DNA of 8,674 nucleotides. Source: Pseudomonadota bacterium. Its GTDB lineage: Bacteria; Pseudomonadota; Alphaproteobacteria; Rhizobiales; Devosiaceae. Of this stretch, positions 1-6,058 are shown in pieces. The notes under the pieces were generated by a model, which was given only the letters and a program-made list of their open reading frames with translations, had not been told where the DNA came from and made no database searches. The position numbers and the translations under genes were made by a program. The DNA lies in contig JAEZBF010000338.1 of NCBI GenBank assembly GCA_023427545.1, forward strand, positions 1 to 8,674. Direction: 5' to 3'. How positions within the stretch are numbered: position 1 is the first letter of the stretch; each line of letters begins with the position of its first letter.

Positions 1-126
1 CAGAACGACCGTGAGTACGGTGTGGTCATCTTCGTCTTGCACTTCCATGCGCGCCGTCGCGTCCGGCACGCCGTCAACCAGCGGCACAAATTCCTCAAGC
101 TCGATGCCGTTGATCGAGAACCTCAC
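1..126 (-). CDS. Small unrecognised protein, N-terminal 42 codons only
   Basis: Third gene of the leftward operon; it runs off the left edge. It opens with GTG at 126-124, which overlaps the TGA of the preceding oxidoreductase gene as GTGA, and the frame stays open to the window edge. The visible protein begins MRFSINGIELEEF and is acidic (about a third Asp/Glu after residue 27), with no signal peptide, membrane segment or cysteine. The alternating pattern near residues 27-42 looks like beta strands. I do not recognise the family. Translational coupling to two oxidoreductases suggests that it serves the same pathway, but this is inference. Frame and coupling are good evidence that the gene is real; the function is unknown. 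Confidence 0.7.
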   Translation of the reverse strand, partial: MRFSINGIELEEFVPLVDGVPDATARMEVQDEDDHTVLTVVL

Positions 127-1076
127 AGTGCGATTTCCCGCCGTTCGTCGGCCGATCGGCGGGCGGCGAGCACGATGCGGAGCGAATCGAGCCCGTCCTG
201 CATCGGCACCTTGGGTGGCCGCCGCTCGCGGATGGCAGCAACCACATCCTCGAGCTGAGCAATGAACGGGTCCGTCGTTCCGCGGACCTGCTCGGTCATC
301 ACCTCGCACGCAGTGTGCGCGATCTCCGCGATGTTCCAGTCCGAGAACAGGCCCGTCGCGCGCTCGGCCACCATCTGCCAGCTCTTCATCCAGCGGCCTG
401 GGATGGCGGCGTTGCTGGCGTGGAGCACGCCGATGCGGCCATCATCGTAGCCGAGCACGATCGCACTGACGTCCTCGGACGTGTAGCGCTCGATATCGCG
501 GTGAAAGAGGTTCGTCGCCCGCGCATACACTATCTGCGGCATGCCGAGGTTCTGCCGCGCGAGGTCGACGATGTGGATCAGCTGCTCGACCATCTGCCCG
601 CCGCCCAGCGCGCGCTCGCGCCACCACGGCGCGTGAAGCGCGTTGCAATGGAACGATCCGGCGAAGTGCCCGACCCGACCGTGATCCAGCTCATCCCAGC
701 GCCGCACGGCATCGCCGAAGCGGTACATGAACCCGCACGCCGCAACGACATGCCGGCTCGCATCCACCATCGCTTGAGCCCGCGCGAGATCGAGGGCGAT
801 GGGCTTTTCGACCAGCAGGTTGACCCCAGCCGCCGCTGCGGCCTCCACCTGTCCATTGTGCGCATGGGGCGGCAGCGCCACGATCAGCAGGTCGAGCTGC
901 GTTTCCGCCAGCATTCTCGCGAAGTCGTCATAGGCGCGGACGCCAAGCGGCACCGCGAACACCTCAGCGTGCTCCTCAGACCGGCCGCACGCCGCAACGA
1001 GCTCCAGCCCAAGCGCCTGCGCTGCCTTGGCATGCCGCGCCGCAATCCCGCCGGTGCCGAGGAACCCGACCCTCAC
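123..1076 (-). CDS. Gfo/Idh/MocA family NAD(P)-dependent oxidoreductase
   Basis: A 317-residue cytoplasmic oxidoreductase, a normal length for the Gfo/Idh/MocA family, whose members oxidise or reduce sugars, inositols and related polyols with NAD(P). The N-terminal Rossmann fold shows GFLGTGGIA (residues 4-12, the GxGxxA nucleotide-binding motif). The family EKP motif is at residues 90-92 (LLVEKPIALDL), where the lysine is catalytic in known members. The C-terminal alpha/beta domain has GGGQMVEQLIHIVDLAR (158-174), matching the family segment that carries the catalytic Asp/His (here probably His168 and Asp171). The start is GTG, overlapping the TGA of the upstream dehydrogenase gene by 4 bases (GTGA), and its own TGA overlaps the next GTG in the same way. 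Family assignment is firm; the substrate cannot be read from the sequence. Confidence 0.93.
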   Translation of the reverse strand: MRVGFLGTGGIAARHAKAAQALGLELVAACGRSEEHAEVFAVPLGVRAYDDFARMLAETQLDLLIVALPPHAHNGQVEAAAAAGVNLLVEKPIALDLARAQAMVDASRHVVAACGFMYRFGDAVRRWDELDHGRVGHFAGSFHCNALHAPWWRERALGGGQMVEQLIHIVDLARQNLGMPQIVYARATNLFHRDIERYTSEDVSAIVLGYDDGRIGVLHASNAAIPGRWMKSWQMVAERATGLFSDWNIAEIAHTACEVMTEQVRGTTDPFIAQLEDVVAAIRERRPPKVPMQDGLDSLRIVLAARRSADERREIAL

Positions 1077-2113
1077 GGCGCAAAGCTCAGCACTGCCTGC
1101 AGCACCGCCGGATCAGCGGCGTCGAGCCGCGCGAACAGGGCAGGGGCGTCCTCGAACGGCACGGTGTCGGTGATCAGCGGCAGCAGGTTGAGCCTGCCTT
1201 CGTGCTGCAGCCGCACTGCGGTCTGCCACAGCCTCAGCTTGCTCCAGCGATGGCTCGCCTCCGGCGCTACGCCCGAAATCTGGCTCGAGATGACCTCGAT
1301 CCGGTTGTGGTGGAACTCGTCGCCCAGGTGCAGCCCACGCGTCTCGCCCTGAAAGAACCCCATCGCAACGACGCGGCTGGCATAGGCTACAGTCCGCATC
1401 GCCTCGGCGAGCGCAGCCGGCACTCCCGACACCTCGATGCAAGCGTCGGCGCCACGTCCACCTGTCTCGCCCTTGACGATGTCGGCTACGGCGTGAGCCG
1501 TCGGGTCAAGCACGCGATCGGCGCCCAGCTGCAGCGCCATCGCACGCCGGCCGGCGAGCGGATCGACCCCGATCACTGTCGCGCCGGACGCCTGCGCCGC
1601 CTGTAGTGCGATCTGTCCCGGCACCCCTAGCCCGAAGACCACCACGAGGTCGCCGATCCGGATGCGGGCGTCCTGCACGCCGTTGAGCGCGACAGCGCCG
1701 ATGTGGGAGAAAATCCCGATCCGCGGGTCAGCCCCCTCGGGCATGCGGCGCGCCGCCGCATCAGCCTCGGTCCAGACGTGGTGCGTGCGGTGGCCCCAGG
1801 TGCCGAACACGCGGTCGCCGGGCTTGAGCAGCGTCACCGAAGCCCCGGTATCGACGACCTCGCCGACCTCCTCGTAGCCTAGGTTACGCACTGGGAAGTC
1901 CCAGCTCGGCGCACCGTCGCGAAAGACGCGGTTCTGCGCATCCCAGTTGCGGTTCATGTAGGGCGAGGTGCCGCGATACTGCGTCAGCTCGGTTCCGACG
2001 CTGACGCCGGAAAAGAGCGTCGCGATCCGCACCTCGTCAGGCGCGAGCTCACGATCGGGAACATCTTCGATCTCGAGCTGCCGCACTGCGGTCAGCATCA
2101 GCCCCCGTGCCAC
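1073..2113 (-). CDS. Zinc-type alcohol dehydrogenase-like (MDR) oxidoreductase lacking zinc ligands
   Basis: A 346-residue medium-chain dehydrogenase/reductase with a GroES-like N-terminal domain (about 1-130) and a Rossmann domain with VVVFGLGVPG (157-166, GxGxxG); Asp184 probably binds the NAD ribose. The usual catalytic-zinc segment GxCxxxD/E reads SGVSVGTE (35-42), with Ser instead of Cys. The GHE motif reads GYE (79-81), with Tyr instead of the His ligand. The protein has a single cysteine (Cys225), so the four-cysteine structural zinc lobe is also missing. Related zinc-less MDR proteins carrying SGxSxGTE are known in sugar and pigment pathways. It is probably a zinc-independent sugar/polyol dehydrogenase or reductase; this is inference. 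It is the first gene of the leftward operon and is coupled to a Gfo/Idh/MocA gene. The GTG start is chosen because a GAGGAG ribosome site lies 5 nt upstream. Confidence 0.9.
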   Translation of the reverse strand: MARGLMLTAVRQLEIEDVPDRELAPDEVRIATLFSGVSVGTELTQYRGTSPYMNRNWDAQNRVFRDGAPSWDFPVRNLGYEEVGEVVDTGASVTLLKPGDRVFGTWGHRTHHVWTEADAAARRMPEGADPRIGIFSHIGAVALNGVQDARIRIGDLVVVFGLGVPGQIALQAAQASGATVIGVDPLAGRRAMALQLGADRVLDPTAHAVADIVKGETGGRGADACIEVSGVPAALAEAMRTVAYASRVVAMGFFQGETRGLHLGDEFHHNRIEVISSQISGVAPEASHRWSKLRLWQTAVRLQHEGRLNLLPLITDTVPFEDAPALFARLDAADPAVLQAVLSFAP

Positions 2114-2118
2114 GATGT

Positions 2119-2124
2119 CTCCTC
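2119..2124 (-). promoter_or_regulatory. Ribosome binding site fixing the GTG start of the MDR gene
   Basis: On the minus strand, GAGGAG stands 5 nt before GTG at 2113. It is the strongest Shine-Dalgarno match in this intergenic region. It supports the GTG start over the internal ATG at codon 6. Confidence 0.7.
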
Positions 2125-2135
2125 AAGCCCAGCGC

Positions 2136-2143
2136 AAACGTTT
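2136..2143. promoter_or_regulatory. Possible LacI-type operator (AAACGTTT)
   Basis: A perfect 8-base palindrome with a central CG, set in an AT-rich patch (GCAAACGTTTTAAC) inside otherwise GC-rich DNA, 23 nt upstream of the leftward operon's start codon. LacI-family operators typically have a central CG flanked by A/T-rich arms such as AAACGTTT. An 8-base palindrome is short enough to occur by chance, and no LacI-family gene lies in the window. The site could equally be part of a promoter. Confidence 0.3.
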
Positions 2144-2253
2144 TAACTCATGCCGCCCATACTGGCGAGGTGCCACTGCGGTGGAGACGAAGTCTCTGCT
2201 CGCCGATCTCAGCGACCGCCCGTTGGAGGGGCTCGGGCTCCGTCGGGCTGATC

Positions 2254-2270
2254 CCTTCGAGGATCGAAGG
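2254..2270. repeat. Inverted repeat CCTTCGA-GGA-TCGAAGG upstream of the AraC-type gene
   Basis: A perfect 7-base inverted repeat with a 3-base centre, about 38 nt before the AraC-type start codon in the divergent intergenic region. It could be an operator or a small hairpin in the leader. No T-run follows, so a terminator is unlikely. Confidence 0.35.
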
Positions 2271-2297
2271 CTAGCATTCTTGCCCCGCGTCTCATTA

Positions 2298-2325
2298 GAT
2301 ACCGCTCATGCAGGTGAGCGGTATC
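2298..2325. repeat. 11-bp perfect inverted repeat spanning the AraC-type start codon
   Basis: The arms GATACCGCTCA (2298-2308) and TGAGCGGTATC (2315-2325) are exactly complementary and separated by 6 bases (TGCAGG). The ATG start begins on the last base of the left arm. In mRNA this would form a hairpin with the start codon at the top of the stem and in the loop. In DNA it would be a dyad suited to a dimeric repressor. No convincing Shine-Dalgarno sequence precedes the ATG. It is therefore a candidate autoregulatory operator or translation-control hairpin. Confidence 0.6.
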
Positions 2326-3084
2326 GGGCGGGTCATCTTCTGGGGTGGGGCGAATCTCTGGATCGGTCTGGCCGGCCAGCCGGTGCCGCTCCATTCCCAC
2401 CATGCCATCCAGATCGCCATCGGCTTCTCCGAGCCGGTGGAGTTCCGACTGTCCGAACACACAGCATGGACGCGCTATCCGGGCGGTGCACTGGTCAGGC
2501 CAGGCGCGTTCCATGAGTTCAAGGCGCCCGGCCGGCGGCTCGCCAATGTGCTCTTCGAGCCCGAGACGACGTTGGGGCGTGCGCTGCTGCAGCGCTATGA
2601 CAGCGGCCCGATCGTTCCGCTGGATGCCGACGTGAACGCCCTCGCGCACGCCTTCGAGGATGGTGCGGACGACGACGTGCTGATCGCCGAGGCGATGGCG
2701 CTGATCGGGCGGCTCGCGGGGGCCGATGCGGGCCAGCAGACCACCGATCCACGCATCCTTGCGGCCATTTCCTTCATCGCCGAGCACATCGACGAGCCGC
2801 TCTCGCGCAGTCAGGTCGCGGCCGTAGCCGGACTGAGCGAAGGGCGCCTGAGGCATCTCTTCGTTTCCGAGACGGGCATCGCCTTTCGCCCCTACGTGCT
2901 TTGGACGCGCCTCAACCGTGCTCTCGAGCTCGGCTTTTCCGGCACATCCTGGACGGAAGCCGCGCACGCGACGAACTTTGCCGACTCCGCTCACCTGACC
3001 CGCACCTGCCGTCGCATGTACGGCCTCGTCCCGACTTCGATGCGGATCGAGCACCCGGCGCAGACCGGCCGACGCGTCGCGTGA
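2308..3084 (+). CDS. AraC-family transcriptional regulator with cupin-like sensor domain
   Basis: A 258-residue DNA-binding regulator. The N-terminal part (about 5-90) is a cupin-type sensing domain, including FWGGANLWIGL and LHSHHAIQIAIG (28-39, His-rich). The C-terminal part (about 150-248) is an AraC/XylS DNA-binding domain with two helix-turn-helix units: one around 167-187 (SRSQVAAVAGLSEGRLRHLF) and one around 216-239, followed by the family-typical YGLVPTSMR end. Known relatives bind small effectors through the cupin and switch nearby catabolic or stress genes. It is divergent from the oxidoreductase operon across about 190 bp, so that operon is its most likely target; autoregulation through the start-codon dyad is possible. 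ATG 2308 is the first usable start after an in-frame TAG at 2296; GTG 2314 is an alternative. The ribosome site is weak. Confidence 0.92.
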   Translation: MQVSGIGRVIFWGGANLWIGLAGQPVPLHSHHAIQIAIGFSEPVEFRLSEHTAWTRYPGGALVRPGAFHEFKAPGRRLANVLFEPETTLGRALLQRYDSGPIVPLDADVNALAHAFEDGADDDVLIAEAMALIGRLAGADAGQQTTDPRILAAISFIAEHIDEPLSRSQVAAVAGLSEGRLRHLFVSETGIAFRPYVLWTRLNRALELGFSGTSWTEAAHATNFADSAHLTRTCRRMYGLVPTSMRIEHPAQTGRRVA

Positions 3085-3129
3085 TCTGCTAGCCCTTTCG
3101 TTCAAGCCACCACGTTCGCCGCGAGTCTA

Positions 3130-3155
3130 TTCGAGCGCCGTCACACCCGCTCGAA
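3130..3155. promoter_or_regulatory. Inverted repeat TTCGAGCG-N10-CGCTCGAA overlapping the ribosome site of the FixH-like gene
   Basis: Two perfect 8-base arms (3130-3137 and 3148-3155) are separated by 10 bases. The right arm runs into AAGGA (3154-3158), the Shine-Dalgarno sequence 8 nt before the ATG at 3167. Folded in mRNA it would partly mask the ribosome site; as DNA it has the one-turn spacing of a dimer operator. Either reading is inference. Confidence 0.45.
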
Positions 3156-3166
3156 GGATTCTCACC

Positions 3167-3592
3167 ATGCGCATCAGCAAGCTCTGGCTCATCCCCGCCG
3201 CCCTCTTGGTCGCCGGCGGCATCGCCGCCGCCGTGGCCATGACGCCCCCGGCCGACCTCGACTACAGCCTCGATCATCCGTCAGATGCGGGGCTCTATCG
3301 CGTCACCCTCGTGCCTGGCGTCGAACCGGTGCCGGTCGGACAGATGCACACCTGGACGATCACTGTTGCCCAACCCGATGGCAATCCGGTCGCCGCGACC
3401 GTCACGTTCGATGGTGGAATGCCCCAGCACGGCCACGGCCTGCCCACTGTGCCCGTGGTGAGCGCCCAAGCAGCGGGCGGGAGCTACACGGCGTCCGGCG
3501 TCAAGTTCAACATGCCGGGGTGGTGGAAGCTCTCGGTCGGCATCGAAGGCGCCGCCGGCGGCGACACCGCAACCTTCAACCTCAAGCTTTAG
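3167..3592 (+). CDS. Exported FixH/YtkA-like protein, candidate metal-binding partner of the diheme cytochrome
   Basis: A 141-residue protein with an N-terminal hydrophobic segment (about 6-26, after MRISK) that acts as a signal peptide or membrane anchor, placing the rest in the periplasm. The body is a beta-sandwich of the FixH/YtkA-like type (annotated in some rhizobia as auxin-binding protein). Characteristic features are MHTWTITV (60-67), GGMPQHGHGLPT (83-94) and NMPGWWKLSV (115-124). The Met/His residues (Met85, His88, His90, Met116) could form a copper site; related periplasmic proteins handle copper. This is suggested by the sequence and not proven. The start has AAGGA 8 nt upstream. 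The stop lies 2 nt before the diheme cytochrome gene, so the two are almost certainly co-transcribed and coupled. Confidence 0.85.
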   Translation: MRISKLWLIPAALLVAGGIAAAVAMTPPADLDYSLDHPSDAGLYRVTLVPGVEPVPVGQMHTWTITVAQPDGNPVAATVTFDGGMPQHGHGLPTVPVVSAQAAGGSYTASGVKFNMPGWWKLSVGIEGAAGGDTATFNLKL

Positions 3593-3594
3593 CC

Positions 3595-4725
3595 ATGCGC
3601 CGCCTGGTTCCGATGGCCGGTGTCCTGGCGCTCGTCGCGGTTCTTGCCGTGGGCCTTTTTGTGGCCCGCGGCGCCGGCGGTGGCTGGACCGAGGAGGAGC
3701 GCGGCCGGATAGCGTCGCTGTCCCTCAGCAGCCTTCCCCCGCTTCCGCCCGATCCCTCCAACGCCGTCGCCGACGATCCTGCGGCGGCGGCGCTGGGCAA
3801 GGCACTGTTCTTCGACACGCGACTGAGCGGCAATGGCAGGGTCGCCTGCGCCACCTGCCACGTGCCCGACAGGCAGTTCCAGGACGGAACGCCGCTCGCC
3901 CACGGCATCGGCACCACGACTCGACGCACCATGCCGGTTGCCGGCACCGCCTACAGTCCCTGGATGTTCTGGGATGGACGCGCAGACAGCCAGTGGGCGC
4001 AGGCGCTCGGGCCACTCGAGAACCGCAACGAGCACGGCACCAGCCGGGCGGCGGTCGTGCAGATCCTGAGCGCGCACTACGCAGCGGACTATTCGGCAGT
4101 CTTCGGACGCGCGCCCGATGCGGAGCCCGTCGACCGGGCGTTCAGCAATGCCGGCAAGGCGATCGCCGCCTTCGAGCGCACCCTCCTGCCGCCACACACG
4201 CGGTTCGATGACTATGCCGATGCAGTCGCCGGCGGGCAGCCGTCGCAGGCGCTCAGCGAACAGGAGGTTGACGGGCTGCGGCTCTTCATCGGCAAGGCCA
4301 ATTGTCTCAACTGCCACAACGGTCCGCTGCTCACCGACCAGAGCTTCCACAATACCGGGGTTCCGTCTGTGCCGGGGCTGCCGGAGGATACCGGCCGGGC
4401 AACGGCGGTGGCGATCGTCCAGAACAACCCGTTCAATTGCCTCGGTGCATTCAGCGATGCCCAGCCGGGGGAATGTGCCGAGCTCACCTACATGAAAACA
4501 ACCGGCGAGGATCTGGTGCGTGCCTATAAGGCGCCATCTCTGAGGGGCGTTGCCCAGCGAGCACCATTCATGCACGCCGGCCAGTTCGCGAGCCTCGAAC
4601 AGGCAGTCGCGCACTACAATGCCGCGCCCGCCGCCCCTGCCGGCCATACCGAGCTCGTACCGCTCGGACTCACTGCCGACGAGCGGGCCGCACTCGTTGC
4701 CTTCCTCCGCACCCTTCAGCCATGA
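3595..4725 (+). CDS. Diheme cytochrome c, MauG/cytochrome c peroxidase family
   Basis: A 376-residue periplasmic c-type cytochrome with a signal/anchor segment (about 4-24). The first heme motif is CATCH (85-89) in the family context LGKALFFDTRLSGNGRVACATCH. The second is CLNCH (237-241). The conserved FWDGR segment (126-130) includes Trp127, a candidate for the tryptophan that bridges the two hemes in MauG and related enzymes. APFMHAGQFASLEQAVAHY (323-341) matches the conserved C-terminal family motif. Bacterial peroxidases of this family reduce H2O2; MauG and MbnH instead oxidise residues of a partner protein. Which applies here cannot be decided from sequence. The start is the ATG at 3595, 2 nt after the FixH-like stop. 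An in-frame upstream start at 3520 would add an Arg-rich stretch before the signal sequence and lie wholly within the preceding gene. A hairpin follows the stop. Confidence 0.93.
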   Translation: MRRLVPMAGVLALVAVLAVGLFVARGAGGGWTEEERGRIASLSLSSLPPLPPDPSNAVADDPAAAALGKALFFDTRLSGNGRVACATCHVPDRQFQDGTPLAHGIGTTTRRTMPVAGTAYSPWMFWDGRADSQWAQALGPLENRNEHGTSRAAVVQILSAHYAADYSAVFGRAPDAEPVDRAFSNAGKAIAAFERTLLPPHTRFDDYADAVAGGQPSQALSEQEVDGLRLFIGKANCLNCHNGPLLTDQSFHNTGVPSVPGLPEDTGRATAVAIVQNNPFNCLGAFSDAQPGECAELTYMKTTGEDLVRAYKAPSLRGVAQRAPFMHAGQFASLEQAVAHYNAAPAAPAGHTELVPLGLTADERAALVAFLRTLQP

Positions 4726-4753
4726 CCTAAGGCTTAGAGCGTAGGTAGGGTTC

Positions 4754-4780
4754 TGGAGCCGGCGTTCGCCGCCGGCTCCA
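4754..4780. terminator. Hairpin between convergent genes, probable bidirectional terminator
   Basis: A perfect 11-bp stem (TGGAGCCGGCG at 4754-4764 and its complement at 4770-4780) with a 5-base loop TTCGC. It lies 28 nt after the diheme cytochrome stop and 17 nt after the stop of the convergent YCII-like gene. There is no clear T-run on either side, so termination efficiency is uncertain. The position between two converging genes is the main support. Confidence 0.6.
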
Positions 4781-4797
4781 CCTTGGCGAGCCGCGAC

Positions 4798-5163
4798 CTA
4801 GTAGTTCGCGCCGCCCGCGATCTCGCGCACCTCCAGGACGATGTTGGGGAGACCGTTGTCGATGTGCATCTGCATGAACTCGCCCGCGAGCGCTGTCGCC
4901 GCCTCAAGATCGGGTGCTTCGAAGACCGCATAGCCGCCGACGACCTCCTTGGCCTCGGCGAATGGGCCATCGGTCACGGCGATCTTGCCGGTGTGACCCT
5001 TGAGGCGCTTGCCCTCGCTCGCCGGCTTGAGGCCGCCGGTCGAGACCAGAGTGCCGGCGGCAAGGTTCTTTTCCATCCAGGGCCCCATGGCATCCATCAG
5101 CCCCTGCGACAGGTGTTCGGGCTTGAGGTCGGCCGGCGGGATAATGCTCATGAAATAGCGCAT
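4798..5163 (-). CDS. YCII-related (DGPF domain) protein
   Basis: A 121-residue cytoplasmic protein of the YCII-related superfamily with the hallmark DGPFAEAKE (65-73), the usual MRYFMSI start and a family-typical length. The ferredoxin-like fold is expected to dimerise. Members often sit beside ECF sigma factors and are loosely described as YCII-like or PhnB-like; no biochemical role is established for most. The ATG at 5163 is preferred because GGAG lies 8 nt upstream and MRYFMSI is the usual family beginning; an in-frame ATG 12 codons earlier (5199) would give an atypical extension. No sigma factor gene is adjacent here; the gene stands alone between a convergent and a divergent neighbour. 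Confidence 0.9.
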   Translation of the reverse strand: MRYFMSIIPPADLKPEHLSQGLMDAMGPWMEKNLAAGTLVSTGGLKPASEGKRLKGHTGKIAVTDGPFAEAKEVVGGYAVFEAPDLEAATALAGEFMQMHIDNGLPNIVLEVREIAGGANY

Positions 5164-5352
5164 GCGAGTTGCTCCAGTTATCTCTGCGACGGACTCCATG
5201 GCCGCCGTACTGGCACGACGAACAAGCGGTTCGACGATCGACAGACCGCGTCAGGTTTTCTTGCGGGCCACTCACGGGCTTATCGAAGCACGTGAACGTG
5301 AGGCCATCCAGATTGCATTGCAGCAGAGGTCGGCGGCCCCTACCTCAGCATC

Positions 5353-5973
5353 ATGACGGCAGAAGCGACTGACAATCCCAAGCTTACGAGAGCCTGGACG
5401 CTCCCCTATGCGGCGCGGCTGGGTTCTTCGGTGCGCTCGCAGGGGCTCTTCCTCGAAATCCGCTCCCATCTGCCCAAGGCGTCGCAAAAGGCTCTGAGCG
5501 TCAAGGGCGGCGAACTGACCCTTTGCATGCCGGCCGAGGCCTCCGCGGCCTTTGTCAAGGCAGCGGCGCTGATCGGCAAGGCGCTGGAACGCATCGCAAC
5601 GAGGCCGGTCATCCCCCGCGAGATCGAGGACATTCTCGGAATCTCGACGACGGACCGGCGGAGGTGGTTGGCCGACGGCCGCTTGCCGAGCCTTGGTCCG
5701 CGCACCCTCAGGCTACGGGGACGCGGCGAGATCACCTTCCACGTATTCGATCCGGCCGTCGTGGAAGACATCCTCAACAGCGGCCTCGTGGATACCTGGC
5801 GCGCGGATGATGCGGAACAGGCTGCCGAGAAGCGGCGCCGCGCGGCGTGGAAGCGGCAGCTCACCCGGAGCAAGGCTGGGGCCATCGCATCTGCTTCGGA
5901 GTTGAATGACGAAGATGAAGCGGTCAAGCTACGCGGTTGGGCCGAATTCGCGCGTGAGGGCCTCCTCCGCTGA
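5353..5973 (+). CDS. Unrecognised 206-residue protein with a possible helix-turn-helix
   Basis: I do not recognise this family. The protein has no signal peptide or membrane segment, so it is probably cytoplasmic. The middle (about 88-113, IPREIEDILGISTTDRRRWL onward) resembles an excisionase/MerR-type helix-turn-helix, followed by LRLRGRGEITFHVFDPAVVEDIL (119-141), which could be the wing and a helix. The stretch 159-175 is very basic (EKRRRAAWKRQLTRSKA) and the last 25 residues are charged. DNA binding is therefore plausible but unproven. ATG 5353 is the only normal start after an in-frame TGA at 5299; no good ribosome site is seen. It points the same way as the iron transport operon but is separated from it by 145 bp with promoter-like sequence, so it is probably an independent unit. 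Confidence 0.75.
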   Translation: MTAEATDNPKLTRAWTLPYAARLGSSVRSQGLFLEIRSHLPKASQKALSVKGGELTLCMPAEASAAFVKAAALIGKALERIATRPVIPREIEDILGISTTDRRRWLADGRLPSLGPRTLRLRGRGEITFHVFDPAVVEDILNSGLVDTWRADDAEQAAEKRRRAAWKRQLTRSKAGAIASASELNDEDEAVKLRGWAEFAREGLLR

Positions 5974-6033
5974 GCCTGGTGTCGCCGAGGTACTTGGCGC
6001 GTCCGCAGGCCCGGAATCACTATCTTCTTGAAC

Positions 6034-6050
6034 CATTCCAAAGTGGGATG
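6034..6050. repeat. Quasi-palindrome CATTCCA-AAG-TGGGATG
   Basis: Seven-base arms with one imperfect (G-T) pair and a 3-base centre, in the gap between the unknown gene and the iron transport operon. It lies between TTGAAC (6028-6033) and ATTAAA (6051-6056), which are 17 nt apart and could be a weak -35/-10 pair. If so, this could be an operator inside the promoter spacer. The evidence is weak. Confidence 0.25.
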
Positions 6051-6058
6051 ATTAAAGT

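Noticed and set aside
1..126. Assignment of the partial gene to a C-glycoside deglycosidase small subunit, because it follows a Gfo/Idh/MocA gene
   Set aside because: The visible N-terminus does not resemble the opening of that family as I know it, and 42 residues are too few for a call.
315..1352. A 345-codon plus-strand open frame across the Gfo/Idh/MocA gene
   Set aside because: It spans the junction of two clear minus-strand genes and has shadow-type composition.
2209..3105. A 298-codon open frame on the minus strand opposite the AraC-type gene
   Set aside because: Its product is rich in Arg/Gly/Asp with no recognisable domain. It lies opposite a clear AraC-family gene and is a typical high-GC antisense shadow.
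3520..3594. An upstream ATG extending the diheme cytochrome by 25 residues
   Set aside because: It lies inside the FixH-like gene, adds a run of Arg/His before the hydrophobic signal sequence, and the ATG at 3595 fits the 2-nt operon spacing.
3589..4647. A 352-codon open frame on the minus strand opposite the diheme cytochrome gene
   Set aside because: The plus strand encodes two heme motifs and a full family pattern; the antisense product has low-complexity, Arg-rich composition and no known motif.
5164..5199. A longer start for the YCII-related gene
   Set aside because: The family normally begins with the MRYFM-type strand, and a ribosome site lies 8 nt before the ATG at 5163.
5289..5300. 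Short inverted repeat CACGT-GA-ACGTG in the gap before the unknown gene
   Set aside because: The arms are only 5 bases, there is no promoter context, and it is within chance expectation.
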